IMG/VR virus record: IMGVR_UViG_3300009467_000058 | Coordinates: 1-26,579 of that record | DNA: 26,579 nucleotides | Direction: 5' to 3' (one strand) | DNA from: a virus | Shown: positions 13,272 to 20,082 of the stretch, one piece after another | Numbering within the stretch: the stretch's first letter is position 1 | Layout of the letters: every line of letters starts with the position of its first letter | The notes under the pieces: generated by a model | What the model was told of the DNA's origin: nothing | The model's input: the letters and a program-made list of their open reading frames with translations, nothing else | Databases searched by the model: none | Position numbers and translations under genes: made by a program

Positions 13272-15546
13272 TAACAAGGTTATAAAAATCACAGTAGACA
13301 CCGACAAGGCTAAAATTAAGATTGAAGGTGTTGAAGGGTATTTCAGAAAAGCTGAAACAGCTGCTAAGGCTTTAAACAAAGTACTTGATCAGAATACTCA
13401 AAAGTGGGGTAGAACAGAAGCTGCATTATCTCAACAGATTAGTTCTTTAAAAGAGTTAAGGTCTAAGACCGCTGGAACTACTGAAGAATATCAAAGACAA
13501 ACCATACAGATAGATAAGCTTCAAGCTGATTATGACAAGTTGGTAGGTTCTCAGAAAAGAGCAGCTAAAAGTATGGGTTCTATGGAAAGCTCTGCTGGTA
13601 TTGCTGGAGCTACTGTAAACGAACTTGGTAGAACTATATCTGATTTACCTTATGGTATTACCGCAATATCAAACAACATCTCTCAATTAGGTTCTTTATT
13701 CACAATACTTGTTCAAAAAACTGGTAGCGTGAAAAAAGCTTTTCAGTCATTATTTGCTACATTAAGAGCTTCCCCTGCATTGCTTGTTTTGCTTGCTTTT
13801 CAAGCTGCTGTAGCTGTTATGGATAGTCTTGCACAAAGAGCAAAAAAAGTAGACGATGCTTTTAATGGATTGCACCAATCTGTTGGTGAGGCTGCTACTG
13901 AGCTTAAAATAGCATCAAAGATTCTAAATGATTCAAGTGTATCTTTAGAAAGAAAGGATTCTATTTTAAAACAAGTAAACTCAAAGTATAAAGACTTTAA
14001 TCTTGTATTAGACGAAAATGGAATAGCAACAAAAGAGTCTACTCGTACTTTAAACTCACAAATAGAGGCTTTAGAAAGGCTTGCTAAGTCACAAGCTATC
14101 GTAAACGAAGTTAGTAGAATATATGGTGAAACAGCTATTTTAGAAACTAAATCAGGTAAAGAGGCTGCGGATACTTTAGATAAAATAACTGCTCATTTCT
14201 TAAATTTTGGTAATACAGTACAGTTAATTACAACTGCTGGTATTTTTGGTGATCGTGGTAATTACTTTGCTAAAAAGATAGAAGAGCTTGGAGAGAAAAC
14301 AAGGCAAGCTGCACTTAAAGAAAACCAAAAGACAGCAGATGCTTTAATAAAGCAGTTAGAGATTTTATTCCCTCCATTAGATCCTAAGAAAGGGCCTGCA
14401 AAGAGACTACAAGACTTAAATTTATTGTTGATTAAATCTCAGATTGAATATTTAGGTTCTTTAAATCAATTAACAGAAGAAGGGCAACTTCAAATACTTA
14501 ACGGTATAACTGGATTAAAACTTGAAGAATTAGATATACAAAAAAAATCTGCTTTAGCAAAAGCTAAAGAAGAAGGTAGAAGCAATAGCGAACTACTTCT
14601 AATTCAAGAGGCTTATGAAAATAAAAGAATAGCCTTAATAAATCAAGCTAATAAGACAGAATTAGACATAAGAAAGTCTTTCAACGCAGATCTAAAGTTG
14701 GAAGTGATGAAAATGTCTGATTTTACTTCAGAAGAACAGAAGGATTTAAATGTATTAAATAAAATATTTGGTACTGATGTACAGACTGTAGAAAATCAAT
14801 TAAAAGAACACGCTGGAAAAGTAACAAAAGGACTTGCTGCTTATCAGAAAAATAGAGAAGACACAGAAAGGAGAGGTAATGAAGCTGTAGCTAAGTTAAG
14901 ATATGAAGATATGCTGGCTGCTGTATATGCGGCTCAAGACTTGTCTAATGGTGTTTTTGCAGTTATGGATGCTTCTTTTCAAAGAGAAATAGATATAGAA
15001 CAAGATAAGACAAACAAGATTAACAACGAACTCAAAGAAAGACTTGCTAATGAAAATTTATCTGCTAATGAAAGAAAAAATATACAAAATAGAATAGCAA
15101 GAAATGATGAGGAGCTTAGAAAGAAGCAAGAAAAAATAGAGGAAAAGAAGTTCAAGCTAAATAAAGCAGCAAGTATAGCCAATGCAACAGTAAATACATT
15201 TTTAGCTGCTACAGATGCTTTAAAACAGCCAGGATCTACTTTTCAAAAAATAGCATCAATGGTTGCAATAATTGGTGCTGGATTAGCTCAAGTAGCTGTT
15301 ATTGCTAAACAGAAGTTTGTATCAAGTCAATCTGGATTATCTGGGACTGGTGCTGGAGGTTCTGGAGGAGGTGCAGGAATTCAACCACCAGACTTCAACA
15401 TAGTGGGTCAATCACCAAGCAATCAGTTAGCGGCCGCTGTAAAAGGTCAATTCAATCAACCAGTAAAAGCTTATGTAGTATCTAAAGATGTATCTACTGC
15501 TCAAGAGATGGATAGAAACATTATAGGCTCTGCAAGTTTAGGGTAA
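13258..15546 (+). CDS. Tail tape measure protein, 762 aa
   Basis: Longest gene of the tail module. Long charged helices with heptad-like patterns (residues about 40-110, and DTERRGNEAVAKLRYEDM through KKQEKIEEKKFKLNKAASIA) alternate with hydrophobic helices (SPALLVLLAFQAAVAVMD; IASMVAIIGAGLAQVAVIAK), as in tape measures that span the tail lumen. The C-terminus is Gly-rich (GLSGTGAGGSGGGAG). Such proteins set tail length; at about 0.15 nm per residue, 762 residues would correspond to roughly 110 nm, an estimate only. The chaperone pair upstream is its usual partner. No peptidase or lysozyme domain is evident inside it. Confidence 0.82.
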   Translation: MAEVNNKVIKITVDTDKAKIKIEGVEGYFRKAETAAKALNKVLDQNTQKWGRTEAALSQQISSLKELRSKTAGTTEEYQRQTIQIDKLQADYDKLVGSQKRAAKSMGSMESSAGIAGATVNELGRTISDLPYGITAISNNISQLGSLFTILVQKTGSVKKAFQSLFATLRASPALLVLLAFQAAVAVMDSLAQRAKKVDDAFNGLHQSVGEAATELKIASKILNDSSVSLERKDSILKQVNSKYKDFNLVLDENGIATKESTRTLNSQIEALERLAKSQAIVNEVSRIYGETAILETKSGKEAADTLDKITAHFLNFGNTVQLITTAGIFGDRGNYFAKKIEELGEKTRQAALKENQKTADALIKQLEILFPPLDPKKGPAKRLQDLNLLLIKSQIEYLGSLNQLTEEGQLQILNGITGLKLEELDIQKKSALAKAKEEGRSNSELLLIQEAYENKRIALINQANKTELDIRKSFNADLKLEVMKMSDFTSEEQKDLNVLNKIFGTDVQTVENQLKEHAGKVTKGLAAYQKNREDTERRGNEAVAKLRYEDMLAAVYAAQDLSNGVFAVMDASFQREIDIEQDKTNKINNELKERLANENLSANERKNIQNRIARNDEELRKKQEKIEEKKFKLNKAASIANATVNTFLAATDALKQPGSTFQKIASMVAIIGAGLAQVAVIAKQKFVSSQSGLSGTGAGGSGGGAGIQPPDFNIVGQSPSNQLAAAVKGQFNQPVKAYVVSKDVSTAQEMDRNIIGSASLG

Positions 15547-15551
15547 TTAAA

Positions 15552-15581
15552 ACAAAAAGGAAACTAATTAGTTAACATAGT
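15552..15581 (+). promoter_or_regulatory. Module-start motif, copy 3 variant (before prohead protease)
   Basis: AAAACAAAAA (15549-15558), 11 bases, then AGTTAACATAGT (15570-15581) abutting the ATG. It differs from the core by TTAAC in place of TTATC. The core overlaps a 12-bp palindrome AACTAATTAGTT (15562-15573). Confidence 0.42.
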
Positions 15582-16502
15582 ATGAAAACAATTGAACTTT
15601 ATATAGACGAAGAGAACGAGTTTAGCGGAATAGAAGCTATCTCTGTTGTTGAGAATCCTGCTATAGAAGAGGACTTCATTGCTTTAAAGAAGCACGAAGT
15701 CCAATTAGCTGAGGTAGATGCTGAGAAGAGAATCCTTATGGGGCCTGCTCTTATACCAAACAAACAAATATACAGAACTAATGGCGAAGAAGAGTATAAC
15801 ATCTTCTTTAGCGAAGATACTGTAAAGAAGGCTTCAGAGTTGTTTTTATCAAGAGGTAAGCAGAACAATTCAACATTAGAGCATCAAGTAGACTTACAAG
15901 GTCTGTCTGTAGTAGAATCTTGGATTATAGAGGATACTGATATGGATAAATCTAAGAAATATGGTCTTAGTTTACCTAAAGGCACTTGGATGGTATCTGT
16001 AAAAGTAAACAATGATGACATTTGGAATAACTATGTAAAAGAAGGTAAGGTAAAGGGCTTCTCTATAGAAGGGTTCTTTGCTGATAAGTTAGATGGGCCA
16101 AATGAATCTGTAGAAGAAGACTTCTCATCAGATGAGTTAGAGGCTATAGCCACTTTATACGACTTAGAAGATGCTATGTTGGCTTCTTACGGAGAAGAGC
16201 TTGAATCATATGCTGACTATCCAGAAAGTGCCTCAAACAACGCTAAAAGAGCTTTAGAATGGAAAAAAGAGAATGGGAGTTCTTGTGGGACATCAGTAGG
16301 TTGGAGGAGAGCCAGTCAACTGGCGAACAGACAACCACTAAGCCGATCAACAATAGCAAGAATGGCATCATTCAAGAGACACCAACAAAACAAAGATGTT
16401 CCTTACTCAGAAGGTTGTGGAGGGATTATGTGGGATGCTTGGGGCGGAAGTGCAGGTGTTAACTGGGCTATTTCTAAACTTAAAAGCATAGACAATGATT
16501 AA
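15582..16502 (+). CDS. XkdF-like prohead protease with extra C-terminal domain, 306 aa
   Basis: Start of the head module. Residues 53-62 (MGPALIPNKQ) and 72-80 (YNIFFSEDT), H101 in LEHQVD and S161 in KGFSIEGFF fit the XkdF-type serine prohead protease, which cuts scaffold and capsid precursors during maturation. GTWMVSVKVNNDDIWNNYVK (134-153) is a typical block before the catalytic serine. After an acidic linker, residues 213-304 form a separate domain: YPESASNNAKRALEW, SCGTSVGWRRASQLANR, TIARMASFKRH, CGGIMWDAWGG. I have seen this second domain attached to other phage head-morphogenesis proteins; its function is not known to me. The next gene overlaps by 8 bases. Confidence 0.8.
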   Translation: MKTIELYIDEENEFSGIEAISVVENPAIEEDFIALKKHEVQLAEVDAEKRILMGPALIPNKQIYRTNGEEEYNIFFSEDTVKKASELFLSRGKQNNSTLEHQVDLQGLSVVESWIIEDTDMDKSKKYGLSLPKGTWMVSVKVNNDDIWNNYVKEGKVKGFSIEGFFADKLDGPNESVEEDFSSDELEAIATLYDLEDAMLASYGEELESYADYPESASNNAKRALEWKKENGSSCGTSVGWRRASQLANRQPLSRSTIARMASFKRHQQNKDVPYSEGCGGIMWDAWGGSAGVNWAISKLKSIDND

Positions 16503-16656
16503 CGGATGGGAAATTAGTATAGGTTTTTACCCTGGAATATTATTTGGCATAAGAACCTACGATTACAACGACACAAATACAACCGATCACGTTTTGTATT
16601 TGCCTTTTGTAGATTTATGTTTAACAATATATAGAGAAGAGGATGCAGATTTATAA
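16495..16656 (+). CDS. Conserved small protein, 53 aa
   Basis: Overlaps the protease end by 8 bases and the next gene by 14 bases. Mostly hydrophobic beta-type sequence: MINGWEISIGFYPGILFGIR, then HVLYLPFVDLCLTIYREE. The W-E-I-x-I-G-F-Y-P-G-I-L-F-G-I-R pattern is familiar from flavobacterial phages, where it also follows the head protease. No clear transmembrane helix. Function unknown; overlap with both neighbours implies coupled translation. Confidence 0.6.
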   Translation: MINGWEISIGFYPGILFGIRTYDYNDTNTTDHVLYLPFVDLCLTIYREEDADL

Positions 16657-17275
16657 TACATCATACAAAGTACACGTTCAAAGAAGTACTGATGAAGAGA
16701 TTTCATCGGTAAATATAGAGCAAGGGGCTATGATGGTTTCTGATACTGGTCTTTATATGGGTTATAATGACAATAACGTTAGAGTATATCCTCAGTATCC
16801 AACAAGTCAAGCATTAGGATGGGCAAGATACGATGATGGTCAATATAGCTCAGCTAATAAGTTTAGTCTTGCTGATGGTGTGCCTGTTATTATTCCGAAC
16901 AATGCCGCTAACATAGTAAGAAGCAATGTAGGGTTTGACTATTACAATAGCACCACTCAAAGAGTAACTGCTGACAATGCTAATGACACCTATATGTTTA
17001 CTATGGTATTTAAATGTAGTGCTGCTAATGCCAATCAGACTCTTATAGACATAAACTTTAAAGGAGAGAACGGAACACCATACGACAGAATAACAGGAGA
17101 AGTACAGTTTACAAAAGGAAATGACTTAGAGCATAATTACCATCAAGTATTCCAATATTATGCAGATAGTAATTTTATAAACAATGGTTCTTGGTGGGAG
17201 ATTAAAGCATCAGGCGGTACTGCTAAAATATGGGATATAATTTACTTTATACAAAAAACACAATCGTATGCATAA
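16643..17275 (+). CDS. Putative capsid decoration / head fibre protein, 210 aa
   Basis: Begins within the end of the 53-aa gene. The protein is Asn/Asp/Tyr-rich and beta-type. Early part (YKVHVQRSTDEEISSVNIEQ) precedes a possible jelly-roll-like domain: FSLADGVPVIIPNNAANIVR, then VGFDYYNSTTQRVTADNAND, TYMFTMVFKCSAANANQTLI and a tail strand (SWWEIKASGGTAKIWDIIYF). Its position between the protease and scaffold suggests an external head protein. No family named; a receptor or tail-bound role is possible. Confidence 0.5.
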   Translation: MQIYNTSYKVHVQRSTDEEISSVNIEQGAMMVSDTGLYMGYNDNNVRVYPQYPTSQALGWARYDDGQYSSANKFSLADGVPVIIPNNAANIVRSNVGFDYYNSTTQRVTADNANDTYMFTMVFKCSAANANQTLIDINFKGENGTPYDRITGEVQFTKGNDLEHNYHQVFQYYADSNFINNGSWWEIKASGGTAKIWDIIYFIQKTQSYA

Positions 17276-17279
17276 TAAA

Positions 17280-17420
17280 ATGAAAGCTACTCCAAGTAGA
17301 ACAAGCCCAAAGTCATCCAAGAGAGGATGTCTTTGTAAGAATGGAACCTACTCAACTAAATGCTGTAAAGGCAATATGATTAATCAAGGAATAGGAAGTA
17401 TAACTAAAATTTCAGAATAA
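17280..17420 (+). CDS. Cysteine-rich small protein, 46 aa
   Basis: Short basic leader (MKATPSRTSPKSSKRG) then CLCKNGTYSTKCCKGNMINQ and GIGSI. The C-x-C...C-C spacing (C17, C19, C28, C29) and G-x-Y-S-x-K-C-C-x-G layout are ones I recall from other Bacteroidota phage head clusters. Four cysteines in 13 residues could bind zinc or form disulfides. It joins the next ORF by TAATG. Too short for most gene finders, but the motif argues that it is real. Confidence 0.6.
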   Translation: MKATPSRTSPKSSKRGCLCKNGTYSTKCCKGNMINQGIGSITKISE

Positions 17421-17545
17421 TGTTCAAAAGCAAGAAAAGTAAAGCAAAGAAAGAAGAGGCTCCAAAGCCTCTGATTGAAAAAGTAGAAGTGCAAGAAACT
17501 AAAAAAGATGATGGAGTAAGAGTCATCACAAGAAGCAACGGATAG
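17420..17545 (+). CDS. Hypothetical basic small protein, 41 aa
   Basis: TAATG overlap with the cysteine-rich gene. The sequence is dominated by lysine (MFKSKKSKAKKEEAPKPLIE) followed by a short charged stretch ending VRVITRSNG. It looks disordered. Unknown role; coupling to the previous gene and lack of other coding use of this DNA support it moderately. Copy 4 of the module-start motif follows at once. Confidence 0.45.
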   Translation: MFKSKKSKAKKEEAPKPLIEKVEVQETKKDDGVRVITRSNG

Positions 17546-17549
17546 TTAA

Positions 17550-17583
17550 AAATATAACAGTTCGTTGTATTTCAGTTATCATA
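17550..17583 (+). promoter_or_regulatory. Module-start motif, copy 4 (before scaffold and capsid genes)
   Basis: TTTCAGTTATCATA ends at 17583, 31 bases before the scaffold ATG. Upstream context (AACAGTTCGTTGTATTTCAG) closely parallels that of copy 1 (AACAGATTGGTATATTTTCA). It lies in front of what are probably the most highly expressed genes of the phage. Confidence 0.52.
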
Positions 17584-17614
17584 ACATATTTAGTAAATAA
17601 ATAAACCAATTAAT

Positions 17615-18067
17615 ATGAACGCAAAAGAAATCGTTGACAAATTCAAGGAGATTCTGCTTTCTAAGCCTGAAGAAGTAGCTGCTGAAGCTATTGAGGTTAA
17701 AGAAGAAGTAGTTTTATCCGAGCAGGAGCAAGAGGTTTTAGCTGAAGATATGCCAGAAGGTGTGGCAGAAGACATCGTAGAGGATGTTGTTGACAGCGAA
17801 GACAAGTATGCTACTAAAGAAGAGTTGGCTCAAGCAATGGCTGAAATGAAAGCTATGTATGACCAAATTATGGAATCTATGAGTACGGAGGAGCCTAAAG
17901 ATGCTCCTGCTGAGTTAGCTGATGCTACTGAGTTATCTGCTCAAGAAGAAGTAAAAGAATTAACTCACTCTCCAGAGGAAGTGGTTGGTTCAAGAAATTT
18001 AAACTTGTATGCTCAAAAGAGAGCCGCTACTACATTTGACTTAGTATTATCTAAAATCTCTAAATAA
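17615..18067 (+). CDS. Putative scaffold protein, 150 aa
   Basis: Sits directly before the major capsid gene, 5 bases apart. It is very acidic and helical with long Glu/Ala runs (EEVAAEAIEVKEEVVLSEQE; YATKEELAQAMAEMKAMYDQ), a likely coiled coil at about residues 65-95 and a basic, conserved-looking end (GSRNLNLYAQKRAATTFDLV). This is the usual make-up of scaffolds: acidic rod plus a basic C-terminal capsid-binding part. Cleavage by the XkdF-like protease upstream is plausible. Assignment rests on position and composition. Confidence 0.65.
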   Translation: MNAKEIVDKFKEILLSKPEEVAAEAIEVKEEVVLSEQEQEVLAEDMPEGVAEDIVEDVVDSEDKYATKEELAQAMAEMKAMYDQIMESMSTEEPKDAPAELADATELSAQEEVKELTHSPEEVVGSRNLNLYAQKRAATTFDLVLSKISK

Positions 18068-18072
18068 ACAAA

Positions 18073-19005
18073 ATGGCAACTAACACATCTATCACTACTA
18101 CTTACGCAGGTGAATTTGCTGGAAAATATATTTCTGCTGCATTATTATCTGCTTCTACCATTGAAAATGGTGGAATTGAAGTAAAACCAAACATCAAGTA
18201 CAAAGAAGTAATCAAAAAGATTGCTACTGACGATGTACTTAAAGACGCAACTTGTGACTTTGATCCAACATCAACTGTTACATTAACTGAAAGAATCATC
18301 CAACCAGAAGAGTTCCAAGTAAACTTACAATTGTGTAAGAAAGACTTCCGTTCTGACTGGGAGGCTGTACAAATGGGAGTATCTGCTTTTGATAGCTTAC
18401 CTCCATCATTTGCTGATTTCTTAATCGCTCACGTTGCGGCTAAAGTAGCACAAAAGAACGAAACTAACATCTGGTCTGGAACTAACGCTACTGCTGGTGA
18501 GTTTGACGGATTAGTAACTTTAATGACTGCTGATGCTGATGTTATTGATGTAGTAGGAACTACTGTAACTGCTGCTAACGTAATTGACGAGTTAGGAAAA
18601 GTTGTTGATGCTATCCCATCTACTTTATACGGAAAAGAAGATTTAAATCTTTATGTATCTCAAAACGTAGCAAGAGCTTACGTTAGAGCTTTAGGAGGAT
18701 TTGGAGCTGCTGGATTAGGAGCAAACGGTACAAACGCACAAGGAACACAATGGTGGAATAATGGAAGCCTTAGCTTTGATGGAGTTTCTATCTTCGTAGC
18801 CAATGGATTAGGAGACAACTATATCGTAGCTGCTGAAAAATCTAACTTATACTTTGGTACTGGTTTATTATCTGACCACAACGAAGTAAAAGTTATTGAT
18901 ATGGCGGATATTGACGGAAGTCAGAATGTTCGTGTGGTAATGCGCCTAACAGCTGGTGTACAATACGGAATCGGTTCTGACATCGTTCTTTACACACCTG
19001 CATAA
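18073..19005 (+). CDS. Major capsid protein, 310 aa
   Basis: Placed between scaffold and tail-tube genes; size fits HK97-fold capsid proteins without a fused delta domain. Blocks such as ERIIQPEEFQVNLQLCKKDF, ALGGFGAAGLGANGTNAQGT and SLSFDGVSIFVANGLGDNYI are in the order of the N-arm/E-loop region, A-domain and P-domain strands; the YVSQNVARAYVRAL helix and NLYFGTGLLSDHNEVKV strand are like those seen in HK97-type proteins of Bacteroidota phages. Codon choice (AAC, ATC, ACT, GGA) differs from most of the window and suggests high expression. A strong terminator follows. Confidence 0.85.
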   Translation: MATNTSITTTYAGEFAGKYISAALLSASTIENGGIEVKPNIKYKEVIKKIATDDVLKDATCDFDPTSTVTLTERIIQPEEFQVNLQLCKKDFRSDWEAVQMGVSAFDSLPPSFADFLIAHVAAKVAQKNETNIWSGTNATAGEFDGLVTLMTADADVIDVVGTTVTAANVIDELGKVVDAIPSTLYGKEDLNLYVSQNVARAYVRALGGFGAAGLGANGTNAQGTQWWNNGSLSFDGVSIFVANGLGDNYIVAAEKSNLYFGTGLLSDHNEVKVIDMADIDGSQNVRVVMRLTAGVQYGIGSDIVLYTPA

Positions 19006-19025
19006 GTAATACATAAATAAAAATA

Positions 19026-19065
19026 AAGGGGTAGGTAAGCCGTAAAGCCTGCCTACCCTTTTTTA
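19026..19065 (+). terminator. Intrinsic terminator after major capsid gene
   Basis: GGGTAGGTAAGC (19029-19040) pairs with GCCTGCCTACCC (19047-19058), 12 bp with one mismatch and one wobble, followed by a T-rich run TTTTTT. It lies 21 bases past the capsid stop and before the tube gene. Confidence 0.88.
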
Positions 19066-19090
19066 ATTAATCTATAAAACATAAAAACAT

Positions 19091-19618
19091 ATGGCCTGCG
19101 ATTTATCATTAGGAAGAATTGAGCCTTGTAAAGATTCAGTAGGTGGTTTAAATGCCATTTACTTTGTAAACTTTGGAGACTTAGGTGCCATCACTTATGA
19201 TGTTACCAATACTGATGTTATTGATGCGATTGCTGGAACTCCAAGTGCTTACAAGTATGACATTAAGGGGACTTCAACATTCACACAAAACATCCAATCA
19301 GATAGAGCTACTGGTACTACTGCTTTTGAGCAAGTATTAGAAATCACTTTAAAGAAATTAAGTGTAGCTGATCACAAAGAGTTAAAATTATTAGCATACG
19401 GAAGACCTCACGTTATCGTTGAAGATTACAACGGAAACTACTTCTTAGCTGGATTAGAACACGGATGTGATGTAACTGGAGGTACTATCGTTACTGGTGG
19501 TGCAATGAACGAATTAAGCGGATACACTTTGACGCTTACAGGAATGGAAAGAGTTCCTGCTAACTTCTTGGGAGATACTCCTACAGCAGTTGGATTTACT
19601 GTAGTAGCTGGTTCTTAA
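19091..19618 (+). CDS. Probable major tail (tube) protein, 175 aa
   Basis: The pattern QVLEITLKKLSVADHKELKL then YGRPHVIVEDYNGNYFLAGL and DVTGGTIVTGGAMNELSGYT is familiar from a conserved Bacteroidota phage family that I read as the tail tube protein. Lone beta-strands, a central helix and a hairpin (GNYFLAGLEHGCDVTGG) fit the tube/sheath-type sandwich fold. Codon choice is like that of the capsid gene, as expected for a protein made in many copies. It is far from the tail chaperones (7145) and tape measure (13258), which is unusual. It lies between two terminators. Confidence 0.65.
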   Translation: MACDLSLGRIEPCKDSVGGLNAIYFVNFGDLGAITYDVTNTDVIDAIAGTPSAYKYDIKGTSTFTQNIQSDRATGTTAFEQVLEITLKKLSVADHKELKLLAYGRPHVIVEDYNGNYFLAGLEHGCDVTGGTIVTGGAMNELSGYTLTLTGMERVPANFLGDTPTAVGFTVVAGS

Positions 19619-19646
19619 ACACAGTACTGTTAAACATAGAAAGGGG
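19614..19646 (+). repeat. CTTAAACATAGTA element, copies 5 and 6
   Basis: CTTAAACACAGTA (19614-19626, one change from the core) overlaps the tube stop codon, and GTTAAACATAGAAAGGGG (19629-19646) follows 15 bases later. As at 3524-3543 the element ends in a G run that merges with the 5' arm of a terminator. Confidence 0.65.
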
Positions 19647-19668
19647 GAGGGCTTATGCCCTCCTTTTC
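19641..19668 (+). terminator. Intrinsic terminator after tube gene
   Basis: GGAGGGC (19646-19652) pairs with GCCCTCC (19657-19663) around a TTAT loop; A and G before the stem extend it with T after it (TTTTC). Clear stem and T-tract. Confidence 0.85.
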
Positions 19669-19674
19669 TATTTA

Positions 19675-19704
19675 AAACAAAAAAGATACTTTTCAGTTAT
19701 CATA
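19675..19704 (+). promoter_or_regulatory. Module-start motif, copy 5 (before 19707 gene)
   Basis: AAAACAAAAA (19674-19683), 11 bases, then AGTTATCATA (19695-19704) ending two bases before the ATG. It follows directly on a terminator, where a new transcription start would be expected. Confidence 0.55.
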
Positions 19705-19706
19705 TT

Positions 19707-20081
19707 ATGATAAGATTATTACCAAGTACAGATGCTCAAACAATTGCAGTTATTCCAAGAGAATTTCCAACTGTTGATGTGTCTTTTGATAATATCAGCT
19801 TGACAATAACAGAGGATGGTACAAACAAGTCTGAGACTATTACGGACATTGAAGCAACGATTCCAGATAGCAATAGTAATTTTGTATATATGGATATTGC
19901 ATTTAGTATACTATCTGAGGAGAATGCATATTATTTAGAGTTTACTAAAGCAGACTCTTTATTTTACAGAGATAAGGCTTATGTAACAAGCCAAACAGAT
20001 GATGAGATTGTTCACACTATAAATACTGACAAATACAATGAATATGTTGGTAATGGTGATGATGAATATATAGTATTATAA
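19707..20081 (+). CDS. Conserved structural-type protein, 124 aa
   Basis: First gene after a terminator and the shared motif. The opening MIRLLPSTDAQTIAVIPREF (I-R/I-L-x-P-x-x-x-Q-x-I-x-V-I-P-R) and the strand YYLEFTKADSLFYRDKAYVT are recalled from small proteins in Bacteroidota phage head or tail operons. All-beta with a C-terminal acidic tail (GNGDDEYIVL). Probable virion part; no known fold or role can be named. The portal gene begins 1 base after its stop. Confidence 0.6.
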   Translation: MIRLLPSTDAQTIAVIPREFPTVDVSFDNISLTITEDGTNKSETITDIEATIPDSNSNFVYMDIAFSILSEENAYYLEFTKADSLFYRDKAYVTSQTDDEIVHTINTDKYNEYVGNGDDEYIVL

Positions 20082-20082
20082 T

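Noticed and set aside
14979-15182. Minus-strand hydrophobic ORF
   Set aside because: Reverse reading of the tape measure coiled coil (Lys/Glu codons give Leu/Ser/Phe). No independent signal.
17590-17805. Minus-strand Ser-rich ORF
   Set aside because: It is the reverse reading of the Glu/Ala-rich scaffold gene; low-complexity composition shows it is a shadow.
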